Below the pieces are notes generated by a model. It was given only the letters and a program-made list of their open reading frames with translations, was not told where the DNA came from and did no database searches. This document shows positions 17,794 to 25,875 of a DNA stretch of 64,000 bases, piece by piece. A program made the translations under genes and the position numbers. This DNA comes from Limosilactobacillus caccae. Lineage in GTDB: Bacteria; Bacillota; Bacilli; Lactobacillales; Lactobacillaceae. The stretch covers positions 62,001 to 126,000 of the forward strand of contig NZ_FTOY01000008.1 in NCBI RefSeq assembly GCF_900156885.1. Direction: 5' to 3'. The number at the start of each line of letters is the position of its first letter. Position 1 is the first letter of the stretch.

Positions 17794-19278
17794 ATGGATG
17801 AAAAAGTTGAACGACGGTTTGTGTCGTTAAAGATTAAGTGGGCATTTGGGACGGCTGTGGGGTCGCTAATCATCTTTATGGTGGTTGTCTTTGCCTTGTT
17901 TACTTCCTTTACCCAAAACCTGTTTCGCCAGGAACGGCAGCTCATCAATGAGGGGATGACAAACATTACCCGCCAGCTGGGGACGATTAACCAGCCGTTG
18001 ACACGAAAAAACATCAGTCATTTAATTGATCCCAGCAATGACGGGACTCAGCTTATTTCCGGTGAGGAGTACCAACGGCCAGTGGTAAAAGAACTGAGTG
18101 ACGGTCACCTGGTGGTCAACGTCTATAATCCAGACGGAAAAAATATTTTAAGCACGGGCCACTACATCAAGGCGCCACGTTTTTCGACGGCCCGCAGCAT
18201 TCGGGTGGCCGAGGGGCCGGACCATGATGTTCTCGTTGGACAAGCTCCCGTATACGCGCAAAAGTCACGACAATTAATTGGTTACTTGCAGGTTGAAAAT
18301 AACCTTAACTCGTATAACCGCAGTTACCACCAATTATGGTTGGTCTGCGTTTTGGCGATGTGTTTAGTCATCATTGCCAGTGGCTTGTTGGGGTACTTCC
18401 TGTCGCTCTTCTTGTTGCAGCCGCTGGATAACATCCACGACACGGTTAAGGAGATTAGCAAGGATCCAACTAAGGACGTGCGGGTACCAGTCGTTAATCG
18501 CAATGATGAGCTGGCTGAGCTGACTACTATGTTTAATGACATGCTTGATCGGATGCAGCGTTACATCGACCAGCAGAGTCAATTTGTTAGTGACGTCAGT
18601 CATGAGCTACGGACACCGGTAGCGATTATCCAGGGACACCTCGACATGTTGCAACGGTGGGGTAAAGATGATCCGAAGGTGTTGGATGACTCCATTAAGG
18701 CAACGTTGATTGAGATTAAGCGGATGAAAAACCTTGTTCAGGAAATGTTGGACCTTAGTCGGGCAGAACAAGTTGAAATTAATTTCCGTAACCAGCATAC
18801 CGTGGTTAATGATGTTGTTCACCAAGTGTTTAACAACTTTAAGATGCTCTATCCGGAATTTACCTTCCGGCTAGACGATGACCTAAAGGAACCAATTACG
18901 GTCGATATTTACCGCGACCACTTGGAACAAGTCCTCGTAATTTTGTGTGATAATGCTGTTAAGTATTCAACAGAGGACCGGCAAGAGATCCACCTGATTC
19001 TTTCGCGGGGGATGAATACGGTTGAGATTGGTGTGCAGGACTTCGGTGAAGGAATTTCGCCGGAAAATGTTAAGCGGGTCTTTGACCGTTTCTACCGGGT
19101 AGATAAAGCCCGCAGCCGCAAGAAGGGTGGCAATGGCCTTGGCCTGTCGATTGCCAAACGGTTAATCGAGGGTTATCATGGATCAATTAGTCTTGAGAGT
19201 TCGGTCGGTGCCGGCTCACTCTTTAGAATTGTGCTGCCAATTGCCGATGACCCGGAGGAAAAAATCACTGCAAAGTAA
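17794..19278 (+). CDS. Sensor histidine kinase, ArlS-like
   Basis: A 494-residue membrane kinase. TM1 is at about 17-40, a roughly 130-residue extracellular region follows, TM2 lies at about 173-198, and then a HAMP linker. The HisKA domain carries SDVSHELRTPVAIIQGH with the phospho-His near residue 270. The ATPase domain has the N box (LCDNAVKYS), G1 box (DFGEGI), F box (FDRFYRVDKAR) and G2 box (GGNGLGLSIAKR). All catalytic boxes are present. The signal is unknown; the layout resembles ArlS/HK regulators of cell envelope and adhesion in Gram-positives. Confidence 0.94.
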   Translation: MDEKVERRFVSLKIKWAFGTAVGSLIIFMVVVFALFTSFTQNLFRQERQLINEGMTNITRQLGTINQPLTRKNISHLIDPSNDGTQLISGEEYQRPVVKELSDGHLVVNVYNPDGKNILSTGHYIKAPRFSTARSIRVAEGPDHDVLVGQAPVYAQKSRQLIGYLQVENNLNSYNRSYHQLWLVCVLAMCLVIIASGLLGYFLSLFLLQPLDNIHDTVKEISKDPTKDVRVPVVNRNDELAELTTMFNDMLDRMQRYIDQQSQFVSDVSHELRTPVAIIQGHLDMLQRWGKDDPKVLDDSIKATLIEIKRMKNLVQEMLDLSRAEQVEINFRNQHTVVNDVVHQVFNNFKMLYPEFTFRLDDDLKEPITVDIYRDHLEQVLVILCDNAVKYSTEDRQEIHLILSRGMNTVEIGVQDFGEGISPENVKRVFDRFYRVDKARSRKKGGNGLGLSIAKRLIEGYHGSISLESSVGAGSLFRIVLPIADDPEEKITAK

Positions 19279-19280
19279 AA

Positions 19281-19308
19281 TGAGGCTGGGAATAAACTCA
19301 GCCTCTTT
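19281..19308 (+). terminator. Terminator of the two-component operon
   Basis: GAGGCTG (19282-19288) pairs with CAGCCTC (19299-19305), followed by TTT; the T-run is short. Confidence 0.75.
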
Positions 19309-19325
19309 ACTATTTTAAAAAATAT

Positions 19326-19443
19326 TAATGTTACAGCGCGGTAGCTGGCTGGATTCTGAACGTTGATAAATCAACGCCCAGAACGCCTAGCCATCCTCGC
19401 GGGGGTTCGAAGACAAAGTCCAAAATCAAGATTTTAGACTTTT
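19326..19443. repeat. Intergenic double stem-loop element
   Basis: Two stem-loops lie between the convergent kinase and MATE genes. The first pairs TTCTG-AA-CGTTGA with TCAACG-CC-CAGAA (about 19354-19385), extended outward by GGCT and AGCC. The second pairs AGTCCAAAAT with ATTTTAGACT (19417-19440, one mismatch), ends in TTTTTT and overlaps the last codons of the MATE gene. The second can act as a plus-strand terminator. The whole block looks like a compact palindromic intergenic element; only one copy is seen here. Confidence 0.5.
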
Positions 19444-20768
19444 TTCTCACTCCATTTTCGTAATGCATTAAGCCGCTGGAAGATAATGATTGCTCCTAGG
19501 CAAGTGATTATTAACTCAGTGAAAGGAACAGCGGCCCAGACCCCATTGATTCCAGCAAACTTAGCTAGGAAGAAGATCGCGGGTAATAAGATGATGTAGC
19601 CACGTAAGATTGACAGGGTAAAGGAAGCTCTAGCAGCGCCGATGGCAGTTAGGAATAAGATAAACAGCAGGTTTAGCGCGCTGAAGAAGACACTGACGAA
19701 ATAAATTGGCAGGCCGACGCTGGCGTAGGTAACTAATTGGCTTGAATGAGCTGTGTTAAATAGCTCAATAATTGGTAACTTGAAGGCGATTAAAATAATA
19801 AAACTGACTGCCGCCAACGAAAGGGTAATCACAATTCCGTTTTTGAGACTAGTGGCAACGTTGCGGTAGTCATGCAGGCCAAACTCACGACTGGCAATTG
19901 GCTGAACCCCCAGGGCAACCCCATTGGCAATTGCTAAGACGACAATTGCGATGTTGGAAATAACCCCATAGGCCGCCACAGCATAGTTATTCGCTAATTG
20001 AAGCAGGACGTGGTTAAAGAAGTAGATGCTAACCCCTGTGCTGAGTTCGTTTAGCGCGGCAGCCACCCCGAGGCGGGCTGCTCGCCAAACGTTTTTAATC
20101 CGGGGCATGGTCCAGTGTAGTTCGAGCTGCCGGTTAGGAAAACGCCGGTGGAAACTTAGGACAGCGAGACTGATTGCCGGCGAAAAGAGCACGGCGAGGG
20201 CTGCCCCCTCAATCTTCAAGCCCAAGCCAAAGATGAAGAACCAATCGATCACAATGACTGACAGCGTCTCAGTTAACGTGGCCTTCATTGTCAGCGTCGG
20301 GTTATTGTCGTTGCGGACAAAGTTAATCGAAATATAGTTGACCATGTACAACGGGCCGCTCCAAGAGATAATGCGTAAGTAGGTCAGGGCCATCTGGCGC
20401 GTCGCATCATCTGCTCCGAGGAAATTAACGACGGGAACCGCGAAAATGTTTAATAAGACGGCTAGGATTAGACCAAAAGTAGACGCAAAAATCATCAGTT
20501 GGCTGTAGAGCGACCGGACTTTTTCGGGGTGCATCACTTTGTTTAACGAGAAGATGGTCGCCCCACCAACACCCAGCAGTAGGCCGGTACCGTTGAACAC
20601 GTTGAATAATGGCAACACCAGGTTAAGGGTAGTCAGCCCCATCGCCCCGGCGGCAATCGAAATAAAAAGAGTGTCAATGATAACATACATTGACATCCCC
20701 AGGGTGGCAATTACGTTTCGTAGGACATAGTGCCGTACTTCAGCCGAAATTGACATTGAAGAATTCAT
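19434..20768 (-). CDS. MATE family multidrug/sodium antiporter
   Basis: A 444-residue polytopic membrane protein with about twelve hydrophobic segments in two similar halves, the MatE fold. Recognisable parts are VLRNVIATLGMSMYVIIDTLFI near the N-terminus, PLFNVFNGTGLLLGVGGATIFS and NGVALGVQPIASREFGLHDY. The family exports cationic drugs or metabolites using Na+ or H+ gradients; the substrate cannot be predicted. GGAGG lies upstream of the start on the minus strand. Confidence 0.9.
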   Translation of the reverse strand: MNSSMSISAEVRHYVLRNVIATLGMSMYVIIDTLFISIAAGAMGLTTLNLVLPLFNVFNGTGLLLGVGGATIFSLNKVMHPEKVRSLYSQLMIFASTFGLILAVLLNIFAVPVVNFLGADDATRQMALTYLRIISWSGPLYMVNYISINFVRNDNNPTLTMKATLTETLSVIVIDWFFIFGLGLKIEGAALAVLFSPAISLAVLSFHRRFPNRQLELHWTMPRIKNVWRAARLGVAAALNELSTGVSIYFFNHVLLQLANNYAVAAYGVISNIAIVVLAIANGVALGVQPIASREFGLHDYRNVATSLKNGIVITLSLAAVSFIILIAFKLPIIELFNTAHSSQLVTYASVGLPIYFVSVFFSALNLLFILFLTAIGAARASFTLSILRGYIILLPAIFFLAKFAGINGVWAAVPFTELIITCLGAIIIFQRLNALRKWSEKKV

Positions 20769-20908
20769 CTAAAGACCTCCACAAACTTATGCTCCCATCC
20801 TCCTTGTTGGACGCCTGTTTGAGAAGCATGATTTAATTTTGCGTAAAACCCGGCGATTTTACTTTCCCTATTTCATTCATTGTTATTTTAGCAAATTCAT
20901 TTTTGCGT

Positions 20909-21319
20909 TTAAATTATAATCCCGTTACAGTGGTCAATCTCGTGCTGGACAATTTCCGCAGCAAAGTCGCTAAGGTTGAGTGTTTGCTCTTGCCAGGCCA
21001 GGTTGAAAAACTTAACGGCGATCTTCTTGAACCGGGTGGTCGGTCGCTTACCGTCAAGGGAAAGACAGCCCTCCTCCGTCTGGTAGGGGAGACTTTTGGC
21101 GGTAATTTGGGGGTTAAACATCACGACGTTCATTGGCCCGAGGCTAGCGATGATGATGCTTTTGTTAACGCCAATCATGTTAGCGGCCATCCCGACACAC
21201 TCCGCCTGGTGGGCAGCAAGGGTGTCCATCAGGTCACGGGCAATCGGCAGGTCAGCCTTACTAGCCGGCTGGGCCTTCTTATTTAATTGCTGTTCGTCTT
21301 TAACAATCGGTTTAATCAT
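20909..21319 (-). CDS. Peptide deformylase-like protein with altered motif 1
   Basis: A 136-residue protein of the peptide deformylase fold. Motif 2 EGCLSL (metal Cys) and motif 3 QHEIDH (metal His pair and catalytic Glu) are intact. Motif 1, normally GxGxAAxQ, reads GMAANMIG here, so the conserved Gln that stabilises the transition state is replaced by Met. It is also shorter than typical Gram-positive deformylases of about 180 residues. It may be a low-activity or repurposed paralogue, with the essential def elsewhere in the genome. It lies 65 bp downstream of yidC. Confidence 0.8.
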   Translation of the reverse strand: MIKPIVKDEQQLNKKAQPASKADLPIARDLMDTLAAHQAECVGMAANMIGVNKSIIIASLGPMNVVMFNPQITAKSLPYQTEEGCLSLDGKRPTTRFKKIAVKFFNLAWQEQTLNLSDFAAEIVQHEIDHCNGIII

Positions 21320-21340
21320 CGATCAAATTCTCCTTATAGT

Positions 21341-21381
21341 AAAAGAAGCTGTCCCGTCATCTGGGCAACAGCTTCTTTTTT
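21341..21381. terminator. Terminator between yidC and the deformylase-like gene
   Basis: A 12-bp stem (21341-21352 with 21368-21379) has T residues on both sides when read in either direction. For the minus-strand genes it would end yidC transcripts, allowing partial read-through into the deformylase-like gene. Confidence 0.75.
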
Positions 21382-21383
21382 CG

Positions 21384-22337
21384 TTATTTTTTGTGGTGTT
21401 GCTTACCAGCATTCCGCTGCCGGTTACGGTTGCTATTCTTGGCGCTAGTTGCATTATTACGCAATTGATCAATCGCCTTGCTTGTGTCTGTCGCTGCCTT
21501 TGGTGAACTGGCAGGACTAGTAACCGGTGCTTCTGGCATCTTGATCGGGTTGTTCTTACTTTCTTCTTCAATCTTCTTGCGGATCCGTGGCCGGTAAGCA
21601 TTGACCATCAGGGTCTGGAGAATCGCGAAAAGTCCGCCGATGAAGAAGTAGAGCCCTAACCCGGCAGAGGAACTAATGGAGATAAAGAAGGTCATTACTG
21701 GACTCATCCAAATTGCCATCTTCATTTGCTTTTTCTGTTCTTCGGGAACACCGATCAAGCCAAGGTAACTCTGGACAGCGTAAGCAATGAATGAAAGGAC
21801 TGCTAAGATAAAACTTGGCTTCCCTAAGGCGATGCCAAAGAAGGTCGCATGGTAAAGGTCTGGTGAGTAGCGGATGGCAGCGTATAGGGCAGCAAAGATT
21901 GGTAACTGGATCAACAGTGGTAAACAGCCGATCCCCCCAGTCAGACTGATGTTGTTGTCCCGGTACAGGGCCATCATCTGTTGACTAACAGCTGCCTGTT
22001 CTTCCGGCGTCTTGGCGGCCTTTTGCTTGGCGGTCAATTCCTTAATCAGTGGTTGCACCTTTGCCATCTTTTCCTGGGTAATCGTTGACTTTTTCATCTG
22101 TGAGTACATGACTGGCAATAAGACAGTCCGCACAATCACCACAATCACGATGATTGCCCAGCCGTAGTTGTTGCCCATATGGCTGGCAAGCCACTCCATC
22201 AAGTGCTGCATTGGCTTAGCCATATACGTGTATACGAAGCCGTAGGGGCGGCCGCTCTTAGTAGTCCGCACACACCCACTCAGCACCATGAGCAGGGCAA
22301 AGAGACCACCGGCAATCGTAATTCGTTTCCGTTTCAT
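21384..22337 (-). CDS. yidC: Membrane protein insertase YidC/Oxa1
   Basis: Inserts proteins into the cytoplasmic membrane, alone or with Sec. The N-terminus is a lipoprotein signal (MKRKR, hydrophobic core, lipobox LSGC near residue 22). Five membrane segments follow, with the YidC core region WAIIVIVVIVRTVLLPVMYSQMKKS containing the conserved Arg of the hydrophilic groove. The C-terminus is a long basic tail rich in N, R and K, likely to contact the ribosome. Length is 317 residues, as in OxaA-type proteins of lactobacilli. Confidence 0.94.
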   Translation of the reverse strand: MKRKRITIAGGLFALLMVLSGCVRTTKSGRPYGFVYTYMAKPMQHLMEWLASHMGNNYGWAIIVIVVIVRTVLLPVMYSQMKKSTITQEKMAKVQPLIKELTAKQKAAKTPEEQAAVSQQMMALYRDNNISLTGGIGCLPLLIQLPIFAALYAAIRYSPDLYHATFFGIALGKPSFILAVLSFIAYAVQSYLGLIGVPEEQKKQMKMAIWMSPVMTFFISISSSAGLGLYFFIGGLFAILQTLMVNAYRPRIRKKIEEESKNNPIKMPEAPVTSPASSPKAATDTSKAIDQLRNNATSAKNSNRNRQRNAGKQHHKK

Positions 22338-22428
22338 ATTAGTGAATCAAACTCCCTTTAATTTAAGTTGAAAATTTCAAACTGATAGTAGGTATTTTAC
22401 CCTATCTAGCCGCTGAATTCTAGCGTTA

Positions 22429-22704
22429 CTATCGGCTGATACTAAAAGAATTATTATAATTTGCTATTTCACCCCGGCTAATCTGGACGTCAATGACCTT
22501 GGCATAGGGGGTCGGTCCGGCTTTAATCTGGGTGATTAATTCTTTAACGGCAGCTTCTTGGCCCTGGAGTTCACAGTAGACACTGCCGTCAGCCTGGTTG
22601 CGGACTAAGCCAGTTAGTTGTTGGTGATTGGCGAGTTGAAAGACTGCCCAGCGAAAGCCAACTCCCTGGACACGACCGTAAATTGTTAGGTGATAATTAA
22701 CCAT
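22429..22704 (-). CDS. acyP: Acylphosphatase
   Basis: A 91-residue enzyme that hydrolyses acyl phosphates. The two catalytic residues are visible in the conserved motifs GRVQGVGFRW (Arg) and GLVRNQADGSVYCELQG (Asn). It is divergent from the SpoU methyltransferase gene and has GGAGG upstream on the minus strand. Confidence 0.95.
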   Translation of the reverse strand: MVNYHLTIYGRVQGVGFRWAVFQLANHQQLTGLVRNQADGSVYCELQGQEAAVKELITQIKAGPTPYAKVIDVQISRGEIANYNNSFSISR

Positions 22705-22761
22705 TTTTTACCTCCTTTATAAAAACTTATCGCCTAAAGAGCAAATTGTCCACTCTGAACA

Positions 22762-22770
22762 TGGTATAAT
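22762..22770 (+). promoter_or_regulatory. Extended -10 promoter for the SpoU methyltransferase gene
   Basis: TGGTATAAT is a consensus extended -10 element 31 bp before ATG 22801, with a weak -35 region. Confidence 0.6.
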
Positions 22771-22800
22771 TTAAATAAGAGAAGGAGTAATGTTATTAAC

Positions 22801-23580
22801 ATGGAACAACTTACATCGATTCACAATCAGCACGTCAAAGATTGGAAAAAGTTACAGACAAAAAAATTCCGCCGGCAAACAGGAACCTACCTCCTCGATG
22901 GCTGGCACCTGGTCGAAGAAGCGTCGAAGGCTGGAATTGAGCTAATCCAGCTAATTGGGACAGCTGGCCAGCTTGCCCTGCACAGCGAGCTAGTTGCTAA
23001 GGCAGCAGCGTCTTATGAAGTGACAGATGAAATTATGAAACACATTACTGACACGGTTACCCCTCAGGGAATCGCGGCGGTAGTTGCATTGCCTAATGCG
23101 CACCAGCTTCCCGCTGGCCCCCTGCACGGTGCATGGCTATTCCTTGACCGGGTACAGGACCCGGGTAATGTTGGGACGATGGTTCGGACTGCCGATGCTG
23201 CAGGTTTTACTGGGGTTGTTGTTGGGCAAAAGTCCGCAGACTTGTTTGGCCCTAAGGTAGTGCGGTCAATGCAAGGGAGTCAGTTCCACCTGCAGATGTT
23301 TGAAGGGAACCTCCGCAAGTGGATTACCGACTTTAAGCAGGTCAATGCACCGGTCTATGGGACTCAGCTTAATCCGGCCGCCAAGAACTTCCGCTCGGTT
23401 GACCCGGGAGAGACCTTTGCCCTGGTAATGGGCAATGAGGGGCAGGGGATGAGTGACGACCTCCTCACGATGACAACTGACAACCTCTACATCCCGATGC
23501 GCGGGGAAGCAGAATCATTAAACGTGGCAATTTCCGCGGGAATTTTAATGTTTCAGTTAAATAAGGACCTGGGCAATTAG
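22801..23580 (+). CDS. TrmH/SpoU family RNA 2'-O-ribose methyltransferase
   Basis: A 259-residue SPOUT methyltransferase with an N-terminal L30e-like substrate-binding domain (FRRQTGTYLLDGWHLVEEA) and a C-terminal knot with motif 1 LDRVQDPGNVGTMVRTADA, motif 2 LVMGNEGQGMSDD and motif 3 IPMRGEAESLNVAISAGI. The usual neighbour of pheST in Firmicutes is this type (YsgA). The modified nucleotide is not known from sequence. Confidence 0.93.
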   Translation: MEQLTSIHNQHVKDWKKLQTKKFRRQTGTYLLDGWHLVEEASKAGIELIQLIGTAGQLALHSELVAKAAASYEVTDEIMKHITDTVTPQGIAAVVALPNAHQLPAGPLHGAWLFLDRVQDPGNVGTMVRTADAAGFTGVVVGQKSADLFGPKVVRSMQGSQFHLQMFEGNLRKWITDFKQVNAPVYGTQLNPAAKNFRSVDPGETFALVMGNEGQGMSDDLLTMTTDNLYIPMRGEAESLNVAISAGILMFQLNKDLGN

Positions 23581-23655
23581 TTTTTGATTAAATTGATTTA
23601 TTTTTGCCGGTAAATCGTGTATGATTGATGGCAACAAATAGAAAAGGGGTATTAC

Positions 23656-24162
23656 ATGAAATCAAATAATGAATGGCGCAACGATAAGGAGTACGTAGCA
23701 ATTGTTGCCGATTTATTAGCTCAGCCAGCTGTTAAGAAGTTAGCTAACTATACGCAGCATCACCACTCTAACCGCCTGCAACATTCTATTGCGGTTTCGT
23801 ATGATAGTTATAAGATTGCCAAGAGGATGCATCTCGACTACCGGAGCACCGCCCGGGCAGGGTTATTGCATGACCTGTTTTATTATGATTGGCGGACGAC
23901 CAAGTTTAACCTTGGAACGCACGCCTTCATTCACCCACGGGTAGCGCTTCGGAATGCCGAAAAGCTGACCCCGCTAAACAAAAAGGAAAAAGACATTATC
24001 CTAAAGCACATGTTTGGTGCGACGCTGGCCGTTCCGCGTTATCCAGAGAGCTTAATCGTTTCGTTAGTTGACGATTTTGAAGCGGAGCACGAATTCTTCG
24101 GTCCATTGCGTGCCAAGATGCGCCGGAAGATTAAGAAACGCCGGATGCGGACTACTTGGTAA
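23656..24162 (+). CDS. HD-domain phosphohydrolase
   Basis: A 168-residue protein with an HD fold: RLQHSIAVSY, LLHDLFYYDW (the HD pair), HPRVALRNAEKL and LVDDFEA supply the metal-binding His and Asp residues in order. The basic C-terminus (RRKIKKRRMR) is notable. Such small HD proteins usually act on nucleotides or related phosphoesters; the substrate is unknown. It precedes the HxlR regulator by 18 bp. Confidence 0.85.
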   Translation: MKSNNEWRNDKEYVAIVADLLAQPAVKKLANYTQHHHSNRLQHSIAVSYDSYKIAKRMHLDYRSTARAGLLHDLFYYDWRTTKFNLGTHAFIHPRVALRNAEKLTPLNKKEKDIILKHMFGATLAVPRYPESLIVSLVDDFEAEHEFFGPLRAKMRRKIKKRRMRTTW

Positions 24163-24180
24163 AGGGAGGATTATTAATTT

Positions 24181-24519
24181 ATGGAGCAATTAGTTACAGA
24201 TAACGTGATTGATGGTGCCTGTAAATTATGCCCAAAGTTTACTCACACGTTTACGATTTTGGGAAAGAAATGGAATGGATTGATCATCGAAGTCTTATTA
24301 GAAAAGGGCAATATGCGGTTTAAAGATATTGCAAATAGCATTGCAAAGTGCAGTGACCGGGTATTGTGTGAGCGACTAAAGGAGCTGGAAGATGAACAGA
24401 TCGTTAGCCGCAACACCTATGAAGGGTCGAGCCGGGTTGACTATTCGCTTACGGAGCGTGGTCAAGAGTTAGGGCCGGTTATGCAGGCCGTTCATTCCTG
24501 GAGTAATAAGTGGATTTAG
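24181..24519 (+). CDS. HxlR family transcriptional regulator
   Basis: A 112-residue winged-helix regulator with the family pattern FTILGKKWNGLIIEVLL, FKDIANSIAKCSDRVLCERLKELE and DYSLTERGQEL. HxlR proteins often sense electrophiles or disulfide stress through a Cys near the N-terminus. Here CKLCPKF gives two N-terminal Cys residues, so thiol sensing is possible but unproven. The target is unknown; no divergent gene is present. Confidence 0.9.
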   Translation: MEQLVTDNVIDGACKLCPKFTHTFTILGKKWNGLIIEVLLEKGNMRFKDIANSIAKCSDRVLCERLKELEDEQIVSRNTYEGSSRVDYSLTERGQELGPVMQAVHSWSNKWI

Positions 24520-24549
24520 GGTTAGGCAAATTTTTGCTTGACGCTTAGA

Positions 24550-24800
24550 AAATGATTGTCTAGAATATGTAATGAATTAAAGGCATTGATGGAAACTAGT
24601 AACCGGCAAGCCCTGGCAGAGAGCCACAGCGGATTCTGCAAGCTGTGGTCAGTGGCTGAAGGCGAATTTCATTTCCGGAGCTGATACGTAATGGTATTCC
24701 GGTTGATCACCGTTATTGATTAGTTTGAGTGTGCAGGTATAATCCTGCAAACTAGGGTGGTACCGCGAAGCCTCGTCCCTATGTGGGATGGGGCTTTTTG
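24550..24800 (+). promoter_or_regulatory. T-box riboswitch (tRNA-Phe) controlling pheST
   Basis: The T-box consensus AGGGTGGTACCGCG is exact at 24754-24767. It is followed by a terminator stem (24769-24779 with 24785-24795) and TTTTT. Upstream is a long Stem I region; the best specifier codon is TTC at 24668-24670, followed by A, which is the Phe codon and agrees with the downstream genes. The antiterminator forms when uncharged tRNA-Phe binds. Confidence 0.93.
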
Positions 24801-24822
24801 TTTTAGATTAAGGAGTGAAAAC

Positions 24823-25869
24823 ATGGGATTAAAAGAGAAACTTGCTGACCTTCGCAACGAGGGATTAGAAGATATCAAGAATTCAAAAGACTTGCAAAAA
24901 GTTAACGAAATCCGGGTTAAGATGCTCGGTAAGAAGGGCCCCATTACGTCTGTGCTGCGGGGGATGCGTGATTTAAGCGCTGAAGAACGGCCAAAGGTTG
25001 GTCAATTCGCCAATAAGGTCCGTGACGAACTGACTGCGGCGATTGAAGAAAAGCGGGCGGAACTAGAAAAGGCCGCAATGGATGCTAAGCTTGCTGCCCA
25101 GACGATTGATGTTACCTTGCCAGGGACCCCGGTTGACCAGGGGCAACCACACGTTATCCAACAAATCATTGACCAGGTAGTTGACCTGTTTGTTTCAATG
25201 GGATACGAAGTGGCCGTTGGTGATGAAGTCGAACAAGAAGTATATAACTTTGAAAAGTTGAACTTACCAAAAGACCACCCAGCGCGGGATATGCAGGATA
25301 CCTTTTACGTTACCCCATCCGTCTTAATGCGGACCCAGACCTCACCAATGCAGGCGCGGATGTTGGAAAAGCATGACTTTAGCCAGGGGCCACTTAAGAT
25401 GATCTCCCCCGGGAAGGTTTACCGACGTGACACCGATGACGCAACCCACAGCCACCAATTCCACCAGATTGAAGGGATGGTTGTCGGAAAGAACATTACC
25501 ATGGCAGATTTGAAGGGCACCTTAGAAGCAGTTGCCCAGAACCTGTTTGGTGATAAGTTGCAGGTTCGTTTGCGGCCAAGCTACTTCCCATTTACGGAAC
25601 CATCAGTAGAAGCTGATATTACCTGCTTTAACTGTCTGGGAAAGGGATGTGCAATTTGTAAGCATACCGGCTGGATTGAAGTTCTCGGTGCCGGGATGGT
25701 CCACCCAAATGTCTTGAAGATGTCTGGTGTTGACCCTGAAGAATACGGTGGCTTTGCCTTTGGCCTTGGCCCTGACCGTTTCGCAATGTTGAAGTACGGG
25801 GTAGATGATATTCGGAACTTCTACCAAAATGATGTTCGCTTCCTCAGCCAATTTGATCAGAAAGGATAA
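24823..25869 (+). CDS. pheS: Phenylalanine--tRNA ligase alpha subunit
   Basis: Class II aminoacyl-tRNA synthetase alpha chain of 348 residues. It has an N-terminal coiled coil (about 1-90), motif 2 region [22 protein letters not shown] and motif 3 [22 protein letters not shown]. The start at ATG 24823 follows TAAGGAG; the upstream open frame belongs to the T-box leader. It carries a C-rich insert ([17 protein letters not shown]), usual in Gram-positive PheS. Confidence 0.98.
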   Translation: MGLKEKLADLRNEGLEDIKNSKDLQKVNEIRVKMLGKKGPITSVLRGMRDLSAEERPKVGQFANKVRDELTAAIEEKRAELEKAAMDAKLAAQTIDVTLPGTPVDQGQPHVIQQIIDQVVDLFVSMGYEVAVGDEVEQEVYNFEKLNLPKDHPARDMQDTFYVTPSVLMRTQTSPMQARMLEKHDFSQGPLKMISPGKVYRRDTDDATHSHQFHQIEGMVVGKNITMADLKGTLEAVAQNLFGDKLQVRLRPSYFPFTEPSVEADITCFNCLGKGCAICKHTGWIEVLGAGMVHPNVLKMSGVDPEEYGGFAFGLGPDRFAMLKYGVDDIRNFYQNDVRFLSQFDQKG

Positions 25870-25875
25870 TGTGCA

